DNA of 9,647 nucleotides, from contig DNJW01000075.1 of NCBI GenBank assembly GCA_003488965.1, positions 1 to 9,647 on the forward strand, read 5' to 3'. The notes below the pieces were generated by a model that saw only the letters and a list, made by a program, of their open reading frames with translations, searched no databases and had not been told where the DNA came from. A program made the translations under genes and the position numbers. This DNA is from Lachnospiraceae bacterium (GTDB lineage: Bacteria; Bacillota; Clostridia; Lachnospirales; Lachnospiraceae). Position 1 is the stretch's first letter. Every line of letters begins with the position of its first letter. Shown piece after piece: positions 1-6,041 of the stretch.

Positions 1-47
1 AAATGAACACCTGCCTCCAGTAACTGCTTCATAGAAATTACACTCAT
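1..47 (-). CDS. rpsB: Ribosomal protein S2, N-terminal fragment
   Basis: Only the first 15 codons and two bases of the next are inside the window; the rest lies beyond position 1. They translate as MSVISMKQLLEAGVHF, which matches the highly conserved start of bacterial ribosomal protein S2 of the 30S subunit. The ATG at 45-47 is preceded by the ribosome binding site GGAGGT (complement of 54-59) at a 6-nt spacing. The gene follows the fla/che operon on the same strand but has its own promoter at 212-240. In Bacillus subtilis rpsB also lies directly downstream of the fla/che operon, which supports the assignment. The fragment is short, but the sequence is distinctive enough for a confident call. 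Confidence 0.93.
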   Translation of the reverse strand, partial: MSVISMKQLLEAGVH

Positions 48-211
48 GTTTTTACCTCCATTCGGTTCATTTGCTTCCGTATGCCTTATACTCCACTGCC
101 TACCTTCCCTGCCGCCATCTTATCCGGCATCCGCTGCATTGCCAGAAAAAAATACGCCGGAAAAGCACCGACACTGAATAAACATACGTGTTTTTTTGTC
201 ACAGCAGCTTT

Positions 212-240
212 ATTGTAACACAATCCCCTCTTGTTGACAA
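212..240 (-). promoter_or_regulatory. Sigma-A promoter for rpsB
   Basis: Read on the minus strand, a -35 box TTGTCA (complement of 235-240) is separated by exactly 17 nt from a -10 box TACAAT (complement of 212-217). The -10 carries an upstream TG one base away (218-220), an extended -10. Transcription would start near 205, giving a leader of roughly 158 nt before the rpsB start codon. The -35 and most of the spacer lie inside the inverted repeat at 222-249, so promoter and hairpin share sequence. This would give rpsB expression independent of the flagellar operon. It was identified by reading the consensus only. Confidence 0.75.
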
Positions 241-249
241 GAGGGGATT
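222..249 (+). terminator. Strong hairpin with T-tract, overlapping the rpsB promoter
   Basis: The arms 222-234 and 237-249 are perfect complements, giving about 12 usable base pairs with a 4-nt loop. On the plus strand the right arm runs into TTTTT (248-252), the form of an intrinsic terminator for plus-strand transcription. On the minus strand the hairpin is preceded by an A-tract and followed by a broken U-rich stretch (GTGTTA), so it would be a poorer terminator for the flagellar operon. The element also carries the -35 box of the rpsB promoter. Its orientation is puzzling because no plus-strand gene is visible; it may act on antisense transcription or as a bidirectional stop. Confidence 0.55.
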
Positions 250-286
250 TTTGTAGGGTTCGGGTGTCAAAAGACGCATGCATTCA

Positions 287-307
287 CAAGTTCGCATTGC
301 GAACTTG
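287..307. repeat. Perfect 21-nt inverted repeat
   Basis: CAAGTTCGCA at 287-296 and TGCGAACTTG at 298-307 are exact complements around a single central base. As RNA this gives about 8 base pairs with a 5-nt loop. One base separates it from the next hairpin at 309-329. The pair of adjacent hairpins downstream of the last operon gene looks like an interspersed palindromic repeat or a compound 3'-end structure. It has no T-tract of its own. Confidence 0.55.
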
Positions 308-308
308 C

Positions 309-332
309 AAAGAGTGCGAAGCACTCTTTTTT
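309..332. terminator. Hairpin terminator candidate after the flagellar operon
   Basis: AAAGAGTGC (309-317) pairs with GCACTCTTT (321-329) across a 3-nt loop, and T residues continue to 332. The best U-tract is on the plus strand. For minus-strand transcription the hairpin is preceded by six A residues and followed by only a short U run inside the stem, so it could work as a bidirectional terminator of the operon. It begins 4 nt after the stop codon of the last gene (336-338), the usual place for an operon terminator. The direction of use is uncertain. Confidence 0.5.
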
Positions 333-335
333 ACC

Positions 336-1001
336 CTATTTCTGCTTCGTAATAATCAGCGCAATCATCTCCATATCTGCACCTTCCGGAATCTCATACT
401 CGGCAGCTACCACTTTTGTATCATATCCGTTATCTACCAAAAATCTATCAAAATTAGCATCCTCCGGCAGCAATCCTTCTTCTTCCAGTCTCTGGCCGAT
501 GCTATAAGGTGTCTCTCCTTTTTTCACAATAAAACTTACCGGTTCCGGAACTTCTTCCTCTTTTTCCGTTTCTTCTTCCCCGTCCCTGTTATCCGGCAGA
601 GCATCCTGCTCTTTTGCGGCACTCTGGCGGCTCTCCATAATTCCCTCCTGGGTAGCTTCCTGCTCCTCTTCCCCCTCCGGCTTCGGCTGTGCCCCGGGTT
701 CCGGCTCTTGTACCGCAGTTTCTCCGCCCTCGCCGGCATTTTCTTCCTTAGCCAGCCTTTCCATTTCCATAGCAGCATTTGCCGCCGCTATTTCGTTTCT
801 GACCCGTTCTTCTGTCTCGGCCTTGGCCTCTTCCAAATACTCCGCAAGTTCCGAATCCTCTATCATACCAAGGTCTTTTGCCTTTTCAACAATCTCTTCG
901 TCAGTAAGATTTCTTTCTTTATCAGGCGCCGTTATACCCATAATCACTGCGGTCATAACAATGCCCAGTCCCAGTCCTCTTAAATAATATTTCAGATTCA
1001 T
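336..1001 (-). CDS. Membrane-anchored protein with MltG/YceG-type LysM-like domain, no catalytic domain
   Basis: This 221-aa protein starts with a short cytoplasmic tail and one hydrophobic helix (about residues 8-24). A charged helical stretch follows (about 30-85), then a very acidic, Glu/Pro/Gln-rich linker (about 86-153). The C-terminal domain (about 155-221) contains FIVKKGETPYSIGQRLEEEG and ends with an EYEIPEGADMEMI segment. This pattern matches the N-terminal LysM-like module of MltG/YceG endolytic transglycosylases. The catalytic domain that follows in true MltG is absent, so I do not call it an enzyme. It may bind peptidoglycan or another envelope component outside the membrane. The start ATG at 999-1001 follows GGGAG by 5 nt. 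It is the last gene of the operon, 33 nt after its neighbour. Confidence 0.72.
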   Translation of the reverse strand: MNLKYYLRGLGLGIVMTAVIMGITAPDKERNLTDEEIVEKAKDLGMIEDSELAEYLEEAKAETEERVRNEIAAANAAMEMERLAKEENAGEGGETAVQEPEPGAQPKPEGEEEQEATQEGIMESRQSAAKEQDALPDNRDGEEETEKEEEVPEPVSFIVKKGETPYSIGQRLEEEGLLPEDANFDRFLVDNGYDTKVVAAEYEIPEGADMEMIALIITKQK

Positions 1002-1034
1002 AACAGCTCCCGTCTGCCTATATCAATTCAATAC

Positions 1035-1823
1035 TTATTTAGCCTGCTCAAACAGATCAATTACCAATTTTACTTCTCCCACACCCAAACCTAAATCCTT
1101 CGCTATTGCTGTCTGCGACTTTCCTAATTTATGCAGCCTTAATATCTTTTCATTATTATTATAACTCTGCCCTTCCACAGAGGTTCCTTTTCTTTGCTGT
1201 ACTGCTTCCCCGGCACTCTCACCAGGCTTTACTTCCTGAAGTATCCGATTTAAATCTACTGCTTTTTTCGGTGCAATCGGCACGAATCCGTTTCCTTCCG
1301 CTGCCGCAGCCGCCTCTGTTTCCAGATTCCGTTCTTCTGCCCCTTGTATATTCTCAATCTGCTCCGGCATTTCCGCCTTAATGTCTATTGCGTCCTTTAC
1401 CGTAATTTCCATATCCTGTATTTCCTGTCTGATATCCTGTATCCTCTTGGAAGCTTCGCTTACCGCACCTACAAAAGCTTCATGCTTGTCATTCAGCATA
1501 TCATATAAAAATATAACTTCCTGATGATTTTTGTTTATGCTTTCCAGCACCTGTTCCGAATACTCATTGACTGCCATTATTTTTTCATTCGTCAGCCGTT
1601 CCATCGCCCTTTCGGTTTTTTCCATGGAATAAGTAAGGGTTTCATCAACCATATCATTGATATGCTCTTTTGCCTCCCTTACTTCTTTTTCCACTAATCC
1701 CCTGATTAGCCCCTCGTCAATTTTAACTCCGGCTTCCGCAGTGCTTTTCCCTGCCGGAAGCAGATAACTGAAAACCAGCACTATGGCCCCTAGTATAATC
1801 AGAACAATCTCTATCAAACTCAT
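1035..1823 (-). CDS. Membrane-anchored coiled-coil protein with C-terminal HTH-like segment (DUF6115/SwrB-like)
   Basis: This 262-aa protein has one N-terminal membrane helix (about residues 4-23) and a long charged region with coiled-coil character (about 35-160). An Ala/Glu/Pro/Gly-rich linker follows (about 161-222). The C-terminus (about 224-260) reads like a helix-turn-helix: KILRLHKLGKSQTAIAKDLG, then LGVGEVKLVIDLF. From memory this matches a Clostridia family labelled DUF6115. In B. subtilis the gene at the same place, between sigD and rpsB, is swrB, a small membrane protein that promotes flagellar assembly and swarming. I infer a SwrB-like role from position and architecture, not from measured similarity. 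AGGAGA (complement of 1833-1838) lies 9 nt before the ATG; an ATG 5 nt upstream is out of frame. Confidence 0.72.
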   Translation of the reverse strand: MSLIEIVLIILGAIVLVFSYLLPAGKSTAEAGVKIDEGLIRGLVEKEVREAKEHINDMVDETLTYSMEKTERAMERLTNEKIMAVNEYSEQVLESINKNHQEVIFLYDMLNDKHEAFVGAVSEASKRIQDIRQEIQDMEITVKDAIDIKAEMPEQIENIQGAEERNLETEAAAAAEGNGFVPIAPKKAVDLNRILQEVKPGESAGEAVQQRKGTSVEGQSYNNNEKILRLHKLGKSQTAIAKDLGLGVGEVKLVIDLFEQAK

Positions 1824-1842
1824 ACCATATCGTCTCCTAGAT

Positions 1843-2163
1843 TTAGATCTTCATATCAAATCTTTCCATACCTTTAAGCACTACTTTCCCGTCCAAATCC
1901 TTTTCCTGACTCCTTTTTCTCTGTCTTCCCCCGTCGCCGGAGTACTGTCCGTCCCCTTTTTCCTTCGCATCATATTTTTTATTGGCATTTTCTGTATCTT
2001 CCCTCTGATGCACCTGATTCACTTTATTTTCAACTACCCTTTGGAACTGATTCTGGAAATTCGACTGGTCGACCATGCCTTTGTTATCTTCATTGTGCTT
2101 TATCGTCGTATAATCCTGTGCTCTTGTTATTGTTCCCTGCAATTCAATACGGTTGATTGACAT
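1843..2163 (-). CDS. Hypothetical polar 106-aa protein in the fla/che operon
   Basis: I do not recognise a characterised family. The protein is 106 aa, strongly hydrophilic and rich in Gln, Asn, Lys, Asp and Glu. It has no membrane segment or signal peptide. The N-terminus MSINRIELQGTITRAQDYTT is followed by a Gln/Asn-rich stretch and a Lys/Arg/Gly-rich stretch (about residues 62-88). It ends in a more hydrophobic tail with VVLKGMERFDMKI. It looks largely disordered with short conserved ends. A very good ribosome binding site AAGGAGG (complement of 2172-2178) lies 8 nt before the ATG. The gaps to both neighbours are 19 nt, so it is translated as part of the operon. An adaptor, export substrate or regulator of flagellar assembly is possible but unproven. 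Confidence 0.75.
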   Translation of the reverse strand: MSINRIELQGTITRAQDYTTIKHNEDNKGMVDQSNFQNQFQRVVENKVNQVHQREDTENANKKYDAKEKGDGQYSGDGGRQRKRSQEKDLDGKVVLKGMERFDMKI

Positions 2164-2182
2164 AGTTATGACCTCCTTGCTT

Positions 2183-3763
2183 CTAAATCGCCGTCATCTT
2201 TACATCTCCATCCAGTTTAATAAATTTACAGTATTTCATTTCATTGTGAACTACCATGGATACATCGCCAATACTGATTTTTGTACCTGGAAATACAATA
2301 TCCGTAACTACAACCTTTGCATTCGTAAATATCCCGATTGACTCCTGCAGCTGTTCCATTTCATCCGCCTTGTCATTAATCTCTTTTTCTTTCACCTTGC
2401 TGAGGGTAACCAAAGATTTCACATACTGCAGCTGTTCCGGAGTTACCTTTATTCCTTTTGCACGCTTCTGCTTTGCCGCCTCAATCAACGGAGTAACCGA
2501 CTTAACCACCCTGGTTGCATTGGCAATGTCCCACTGCAGATTCTGAATACGTACTTTAACTGTCGGATCCGCTCCCACTTCTACAATTGTATCAGCACCC
2601 ATGGAAGAACCAAGAGTCTTAACAGTAACACAATTGGTTGCGCACACGCGTCCCCCGGTAATAAATCCCCGTTTTCCGCTTACCGTAATCTCATCTCCCG
2701 CATATACGGTACTGTGAAGAATTGATTCCGATGATACATATCCTAATGCAGTAACCGTTGAATTTTCCAAAAATTTCGCTACCACATTGCCCTTTGCATT
2801 CAGAACGCCTTTTCCCATCCCGTTCATACCTTTGGCTATAATAATATCCCCGCCGGCTTCTACCAAAGCGCCTTCCACTACTCCGGAAACTTCTACATTT
2901 CCTTTTGCTTTTACGGAAAAATTTGCACAGACGTTTCCGTTTACCTGCACATTTCCGTCGTATTCAATATTTCCTGTGGAACTGTCCACATTCTCTACTG
3001 TTAATATATCCGAAACAAATACTTTATCATCCACTAAGGTGACATGCCCGTTTACTTCTGATGTTATGGAAAGCTTATCTTCAGAAATCGCTATATTCCT
3101 TCCATATTTCAGCTTTCCCTTTTTTACATCACGGGGTTTTATTTTTTCTCCCTGAACATTATAACCCACATCCCCCGGATCTTCGGGAAAAAGCTTTGCA
3201 AGAACGTCTCCCTCGTGGCAGTGGCTTATGGTATTCAGATTAAAGAAATCCACGCTCCCATCTTCCTTTAATGTAGGACGCGCGCTTAAATCTGTATTAA
3301 AATAATATTCAATATGCGCATCGGATCCATGTCTCGGCGGTTTTCCCACTGCTACAATATAATCTTCGCAATAATTTTTCCTATTAAAAAAGCGGTCAAT
3401 CTCTTCCTCCTGGACTCCATACTGAACCCCTTTAAAGCTGAGATCTGCTATAAACTCCTGTTTACTCAATTCATTCCCGTTTCTGGAAGGGGGATAAAAA
3501 CGGGCAATCGCATTCATCTTATCTTTGCCTATGATCAGCTTATAAGATTCCTGTACATCCCTGCATGTCACATAATTAATCACTACTTCCTTATCCCCGC
3601 CTCCGGCAAGAGATGAAAGAGCAGAACTGTCATAAGGAATGTCTCTGCTGTTCAAATATTCCGCTATTTCGTTCATAGATACTGCCATGCCGCCATCAAC
3701 GGGCGCATAAACACGTAAGAAGGTTTTGCTTGTATCGCAAATTAATTGAAAATATCCATTCAT
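2183..3763 (-). CDS. FapA-family (DUF342) protein, flagellar assembly protein A
   Basis: This 526-aa soluble protein carries the hallmarks of the FapA/DUF342 family. The N-terminal half (about residues 80-255) includes FPEDPGDVGYNVQGEKI and YGRNIAISEDK. A right-handed beta-helix of repeated short strands follows (about 255-400), with GNIEYDGNVQVNGNV, KAKGNVEVSG and EAGGDIIIAKG. A charged helical, coiled-coil-like segment comes next (about 403-475), then a small C-terminal beta domain (about 476-526). The length fits the family. In gammaproteobacteria a FapA protein affects polar localisation of the flagellar motor; in Clostridia its job is unclear, but it often sits in flagellar operons. The start ATG follows AGGAG by about 9 nt and lies 20 nt after the sigma-factor stop. 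Family confidence is high, function low. Confidence 0.88.
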   Translation of the reverse strand: MNGYFQLICDTSKTFLRVYAPVDGGMAVSMNEIAEYLNSRDIPYDSSALSSLAGGGDKEVVINYVTCRDVQESYKLIIGKDKMNAIARFYPPSRNGNELSKQEFIADLSFKGVQYGVQEEEIDRFFNRKNYCEDYIVAVGKPPRHGSDAHIEYYFNTDLSARPTLKEDGSVDFFNLNTISHCHEGDVLAKLFPEDPGDVGYNVQGEKIKPRDVKKGKLKYGRNIAISEDKLSITSEVNGHVTLVDDKVFVSDILTVENVDSSTGNIEYDGNVQVNGNVCANFSVKAKGNVEVSGVVEGALVEAGGDIIIAKGMNGMGKGVLNAKGNVVAKFLENSTVTALGYVSSESILHSTVYAGDEITVSGKRGFITGGRVCATNCVTVKTLGSSMGADTIVEVGADPTVKVRIQNLQWDIANATRVVKSVTPLIEAAKQKRAKGIKVTPEQLQYVKSLVTLSKVKEKEINDKADEMEQLQESIGIFTNAKVVVTDIVFPGTKISIGDVSMVVHNEMKYCKFIKLDGDVKMTAI

Positions 3764-3783
3764 ATAATTATTCTCCTGCTTGA

Positions 3784-4545
3784 TTACACCAATATTCCTA
3801 TATAATTTCCCATCCTTGATTTCATTTTCTGCAAGGCTCTTGTATGCAGCTGCGAAATCCGCGATTCGGATACCTCCAATATGCTGCTGATTTCTTTCAA
3901 TGTCAATTCTTCATAATAGTATAATTCAATGACCCTTCGTTCTTTTTCCGTTAATAACTCCAAAGCCTCCGACAACATTTTTTTCAATTCCTCTTTTTCC
4001 ACAACCTCTTCCGGACTGTCAAAATGGGCATTTCTGTTATTTTCGGCCGGTATTTCGCTCCCCTGTTCCATGAACTCATTCAACGATACCACATTTGTAA
4101 TTTTCATCTGGGATTGCCAATCCCCAAATTCATCCTCAGAAATCCCCAGTGCTTCCGCAATTTCCGTATCGGTTGCGTTCCGTCCCCGGACCGCCTCAAT
4201 TTCTTTGATGGCCGCTTCCATCTTTTTCTGCCTTTGTCTAATTGTCCTCGGAATCCAATCCATTTTACGTATCTGATCCAAAATTGCCCCTCTAATCCGC
4301 AGGCTTGCATACGTCTCAAATTTGACCGCTTTCATACTGTCAAATTTATCAATAGCATCAATCAGTCCAAAAATACCATAGCCTACCAAATCATCATACT
4401 CCACATTATAACCCAGATACATACTAAGCCTTCCGGCAACCAGTTTCACTAACGGGGCATACTCCAAAATAAGTTTTTCGCGTATTTCAGGTGATTTCGC
4501 CTTTGCATATTCCTCCCATAATTTCTTTTTGCCCGTCTCGTCCAT
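3784..4545 (-). CDS. fliA: Flagellar RNA polymerase sigma factor, FliA/SigD/WhiG family
   Basis: This 253-aa protein is a sigma-28-type factor that directs RNA polymerase to late flagellar, motility and chemotaxis promoters. Region 2 (about residues 23-100) contains LVKLVAGRL, DDLVGYGIFGLIDAIDKFD and FETYASLRIRGAILDQIR, followed by DWIPR, all typical of FliA/SigD. Region 3 spans about 105-165. Region 4 (about 190-245) contains LTEKERRVIELYYYEELTLK and the helix-turn-helix EISSILEVSESRISQLHTRA, which reads the -35 box. The protein looks complete. AAGGTGG (complement of 4556-4562) lies 10 nt before the ATG. As in B. subtilis sigD, it follows cheD near the end of the fla/che operon, so full transcription of the operon is needed to make it. 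No anti-sigma factor FlgM is seen in the window. The gene could equally be named sigD. Confidence 0.95.
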   Translation of the reverse strand: MDETGKKKLWEEYAKAKSPEIREKLILEYAPLVKLVAGRLSMYLGYNVEYDDLVGYGIFGLIDAIDKFDSMKAVKFETYASLRIRGAILDQIRKMDWIPRTIRQRQKKMEAAIKEIEAVRGRNATDTEIAEALGISEDEFGDWQSQMKITNVVSLNEFMEQGSEIPAENNRNAHFDSPEEVVEKEELKKMLSEALELLTEKERRVIELYYYEELTLKEISSILEVSESRISQLHTRALQKMKSRMGNYIGILV

Positions 4546-4569
4546 ATTTTTTCAGCCACCTTTACATAA

Positions 4570-4869
4570 TTATCCTTCCGTTTCCACCTGTCTTTCCTGC
4601 ATATCGGCCAATGTTTCATCTGTTACTACATTTTCTATTTCAGGCTCTGCCGGCTGATTCTGCTTATCAAAAATATTCAGCATCATCATAAACAAGCTTC
4701 CCGCAATATAAAAAGCAATCATTACCCCCAGCAATATAATCAGCATTTTATTCGTTTCATAATAATTAAAATGCATAACGATACTGCTCACTGCCCCTAC
4801 GGACAGCATTAAAAAAGGTGGTATCAATTTCCTTTTTATAACCCTTCCCCCTCTTTTCTTACTGCTCAT
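4570..4869 (-). CDS. Hypothetical small membrane protein, two predicted TM helices
   Basis: This 99-aa protein has a basic N-terminus (SSKKRGGRVIKRK), two hydrophobic helices (about residues 15-33 and 41-65) joined by a short NYYETNK loop, and an acidic tail (about 68-99). By the positive-inside rule both ends should be cytoplasmic. I recognise no family. Its ATG overlaps the TGA of cheD in an ATGA arrangement (4866-4869), so translation is probably coupled. A modest AAAGGTG site within cheD supports this start. It lies 24 nt before the flagellar sigma gene, a position empty in B. subtilis. A link to the flagellar membrane apparatus or the chemoreceptor array is plausible from context only. 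The neat overlap and ribosome binding site argue that it is a real gene. Confidence 0.75.
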   Translation of the reverse strand: MSSKKRGGRVIKRKLIPPFLMLSVGAVSSIVMHFNYYETNKMLIILLGVMIAFYIAGSLFMMMLNIFDKQNQPAEPEIENVVTDETLADMQERQVETEG

Positions 4870-5351
4870 ATGATTTTCTGCACCTTTCCGACGGCTTTAA
4901 TAACAAAGTCCCCTGTTTCCGGATAAAAAATAACCGTTCTGCCGTAACTGTCTCCCGTATCCTGAGCTAAAATCGGAATTTTCAGCTGTGCAAGTTTCCG
5001 TTTTGTAGCCTCCACATTTCTTTCGCCTACACGGACCATCTCCGATTTATTCTGAAAAGCAAACATTTGGGCGCCGCCCGCAATTTTTGCCACCATACGG
5101 CTTTGCTTCGCCCCTTTTTTTATCATTTGTTTTACCAGTTCTTCAATACCTGTATCCGCAAACTTAGGAATATTGCTATTATTTCTTATTTGTGTGCTAT
5201 CCGGCAGCATAATATGTGCCAAACCTCCGATTTTGGTTACCGGATCCCTAATCGCGATTCCCACACAAGATCCGAGCCCCAAAGTGGTAACAGCATCCGG
5301 ACTGACACAAACCCTTAAATCCGCCATTCCGACCTTTATTATTTCGCTCAT
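4866..5351 (-). CDS. cheD: Chemoreceptor glutamine deamidase CheD
   Basis: This 161-aa protein is CheD, which deamidates specific glutamines of chemoreceptors and also binds CheC, increasing its CheY-P phosphatase activity. The active-site features are present: Thr23 and Cys29 in TTLGLGSCVGI and His46 in GLAHIMLP. Other typical blocks are KFADTGIEELV, KIAGGAQMF and RVGERNVEATK. The length is normal for the family. The start at 5349-5351 has only a weak ribosome binding site (GGGA at 6 nt). An internal Met9 has a fair AAAGG site, but IKVGMADL upstream aligns with the usual N-terminus, so the longer form is kept. A 7-codon open frame beginning at 5371 ends on the ATGA of this start. The 60-nt gap after cheC is the longest inside the operon. 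Confidence 0.95.
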   Translation of the reverse strand: MSEIIKVGMADLRVCVSPDAVTTLGLGSCVGIAIRDPVTKIGGLAHIMLPDSTQIRNNSNIPKFADTGIEELVKQMIKKGAKQSRMVAKIAGGAQMFAFQNKSEMVRVGERNVEATKRKLAQLKIPILAQDTGDSYGRTVIFYPETGDFVIKAVGKVQKII

Positions 5352-5411
5352 ATCTTATCCCAGTCCCCCATTTTTCCTCTGAATTAGCCCTTATATAGCG
5401 TGTTACTTATT

Positions 5412-6029
5412 TTATATCGCAATACCTAAAGATGACAATATCCTTCCATATGATTCCAAATCAGGAATCAGGATAAAATAGCCATCCAATTGAACTTCAT
5501 CAAAAAACTGTGTCTGTATCAAAAGAATCTGATCTCCTAATATTCCGAATTCAATGGCCGGAACACTCAATATTGCCCCCGCCATATCAATTGCCAATGA
5601 CGGTATCGTCGGATATACCTTAAGATTCGTCATCATTGACAAAGAATTCAGGTAGGAACCGGTAATTATGTTTCCTACCTCCTGAAGGGCAGAAATTTCC
5701 ATTTCGGAAAAATCATCTCCTTCCGTAGTCATTCCCATTAGCTTCCCAACTAAATGCCTGGCCGATTTCTTTTCCAAAAGAAACATGATGCTTCCGGTAA
5801 TATCCCCTTCCACCCCAAGATAAATGCCTGCCATAATCTGCTCTTCCCCTCCCATCAGGGTCGCCACATCTTTAAACTCCAGCAGTCTTACTTGCGGTAC
5901 AGACATGTCAACTTTGCACTGGAGCATCTGCGCCAATGCAGTAGTCGCATTACCCGCTCCTATGTTGCCTAATTCTTTCAGTATATCATAATATTCCTGA
6001 GACATCGTCTCCAAATTTAAATCAGCCAC
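5412..6029 (-). CDS. cheC: CheY-P phosphatase CheC (GTG start)
   Basis: This is a two-site CheC of the CheC/CheX/FliY family, which removes phosphate from CheY-P at the receptor-CheA complex. Both catalytic signatures (D/S-x3-E-x2-N-x22-P) are intact. With the start used here they are Asp15, Glu19, Asn22 and Pro45 in DILKELGNIGAGN, and Ser113, Glu117, Asn120 and Pro143 in SALQEVGNIITG. A longer reading from a TTG at 6033-6035 is unlikely because that codon directly abuts the ribosome binding site. GTG at 6027-6029 is 6 nt from AGGAGG, giving 205 aa starting MADLNLE. The gene follows cheW by 10 nt and precedes its partner cheD. The acidic Asp-Glu-Ala-Asp-like residues needed for CheD pairing cannot be judged by eye. 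Confidence 0.95.
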   Translation of the reverse strand: MADLNLETMSQEYYDILKELGNIGAGNATTALAQMLQCKVDMSVPQVRLLEFKDVATLMGGEEQIMAGIYLGVEGDITGSIMFLLEKKSARHLVGKLMGMTTEGDDFSEMEISALQEVGNIITGSYLNSLSMMTNLKVYPTIPSLAIDMAGAILSVPAIEFGILGDQILLIQTQFFDEVQLDGYFILIPDLESYGRILSSLGIAI

Positions 6030-6035
6030 CGCCAA

Positions 6036-6041
6036 CCTCCT
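6036..6041 (-). promoter_or_regulatory. Ribosome binding site that fixes the cheC start
   Basis: AGGAGG on the minus strand lies 6 nt before GTG at 6027-6029 and touches the TTG at 6033-6035 directly. It therefore selects the GTG. It overlaps the first two bases of the cheW stop codon region (6040-6042), so a ribosome finishing cheW would sit over the cheC initiation site, consistent with coupled translation. Confidence 0.85.

Noticed and set aside
86..283. A 65-codon minus-strand open frame upstream of rpsB
   Set aside because: It spans the rpsB promoter and the 222-249 hairpin, has no family resemblance and would begin before the predicted transcript start.
231..983. A 250-codon plus-strand open frame
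   Set aside because: It lies opposite the MltG-like membrane protein gene and translates into Phe/Leu/Arg-rich sequence typical of a complement of acidic coding sequence.
336..1001. Annotation as an MltG endolytic transglycosylase
   Set aside because: Only the LysM-like module is present; there is no room for the catalytic domain.
1843..2163. Identification of the 106-aa protein as the anti-sigma factor FlgM
   Set aside because: The first residues are faintly similar, but the C-terminal sigma-binding helices expected for FlgM are not visible.
5352..5411. An internal promoter in the cheC-cheD gap (TATATAA at about 5391-5397)
   Set aside because: No -35 box at suitable spacing and no match to a sigma-28 promoter could be found; it is probably just AT-rich sequence.
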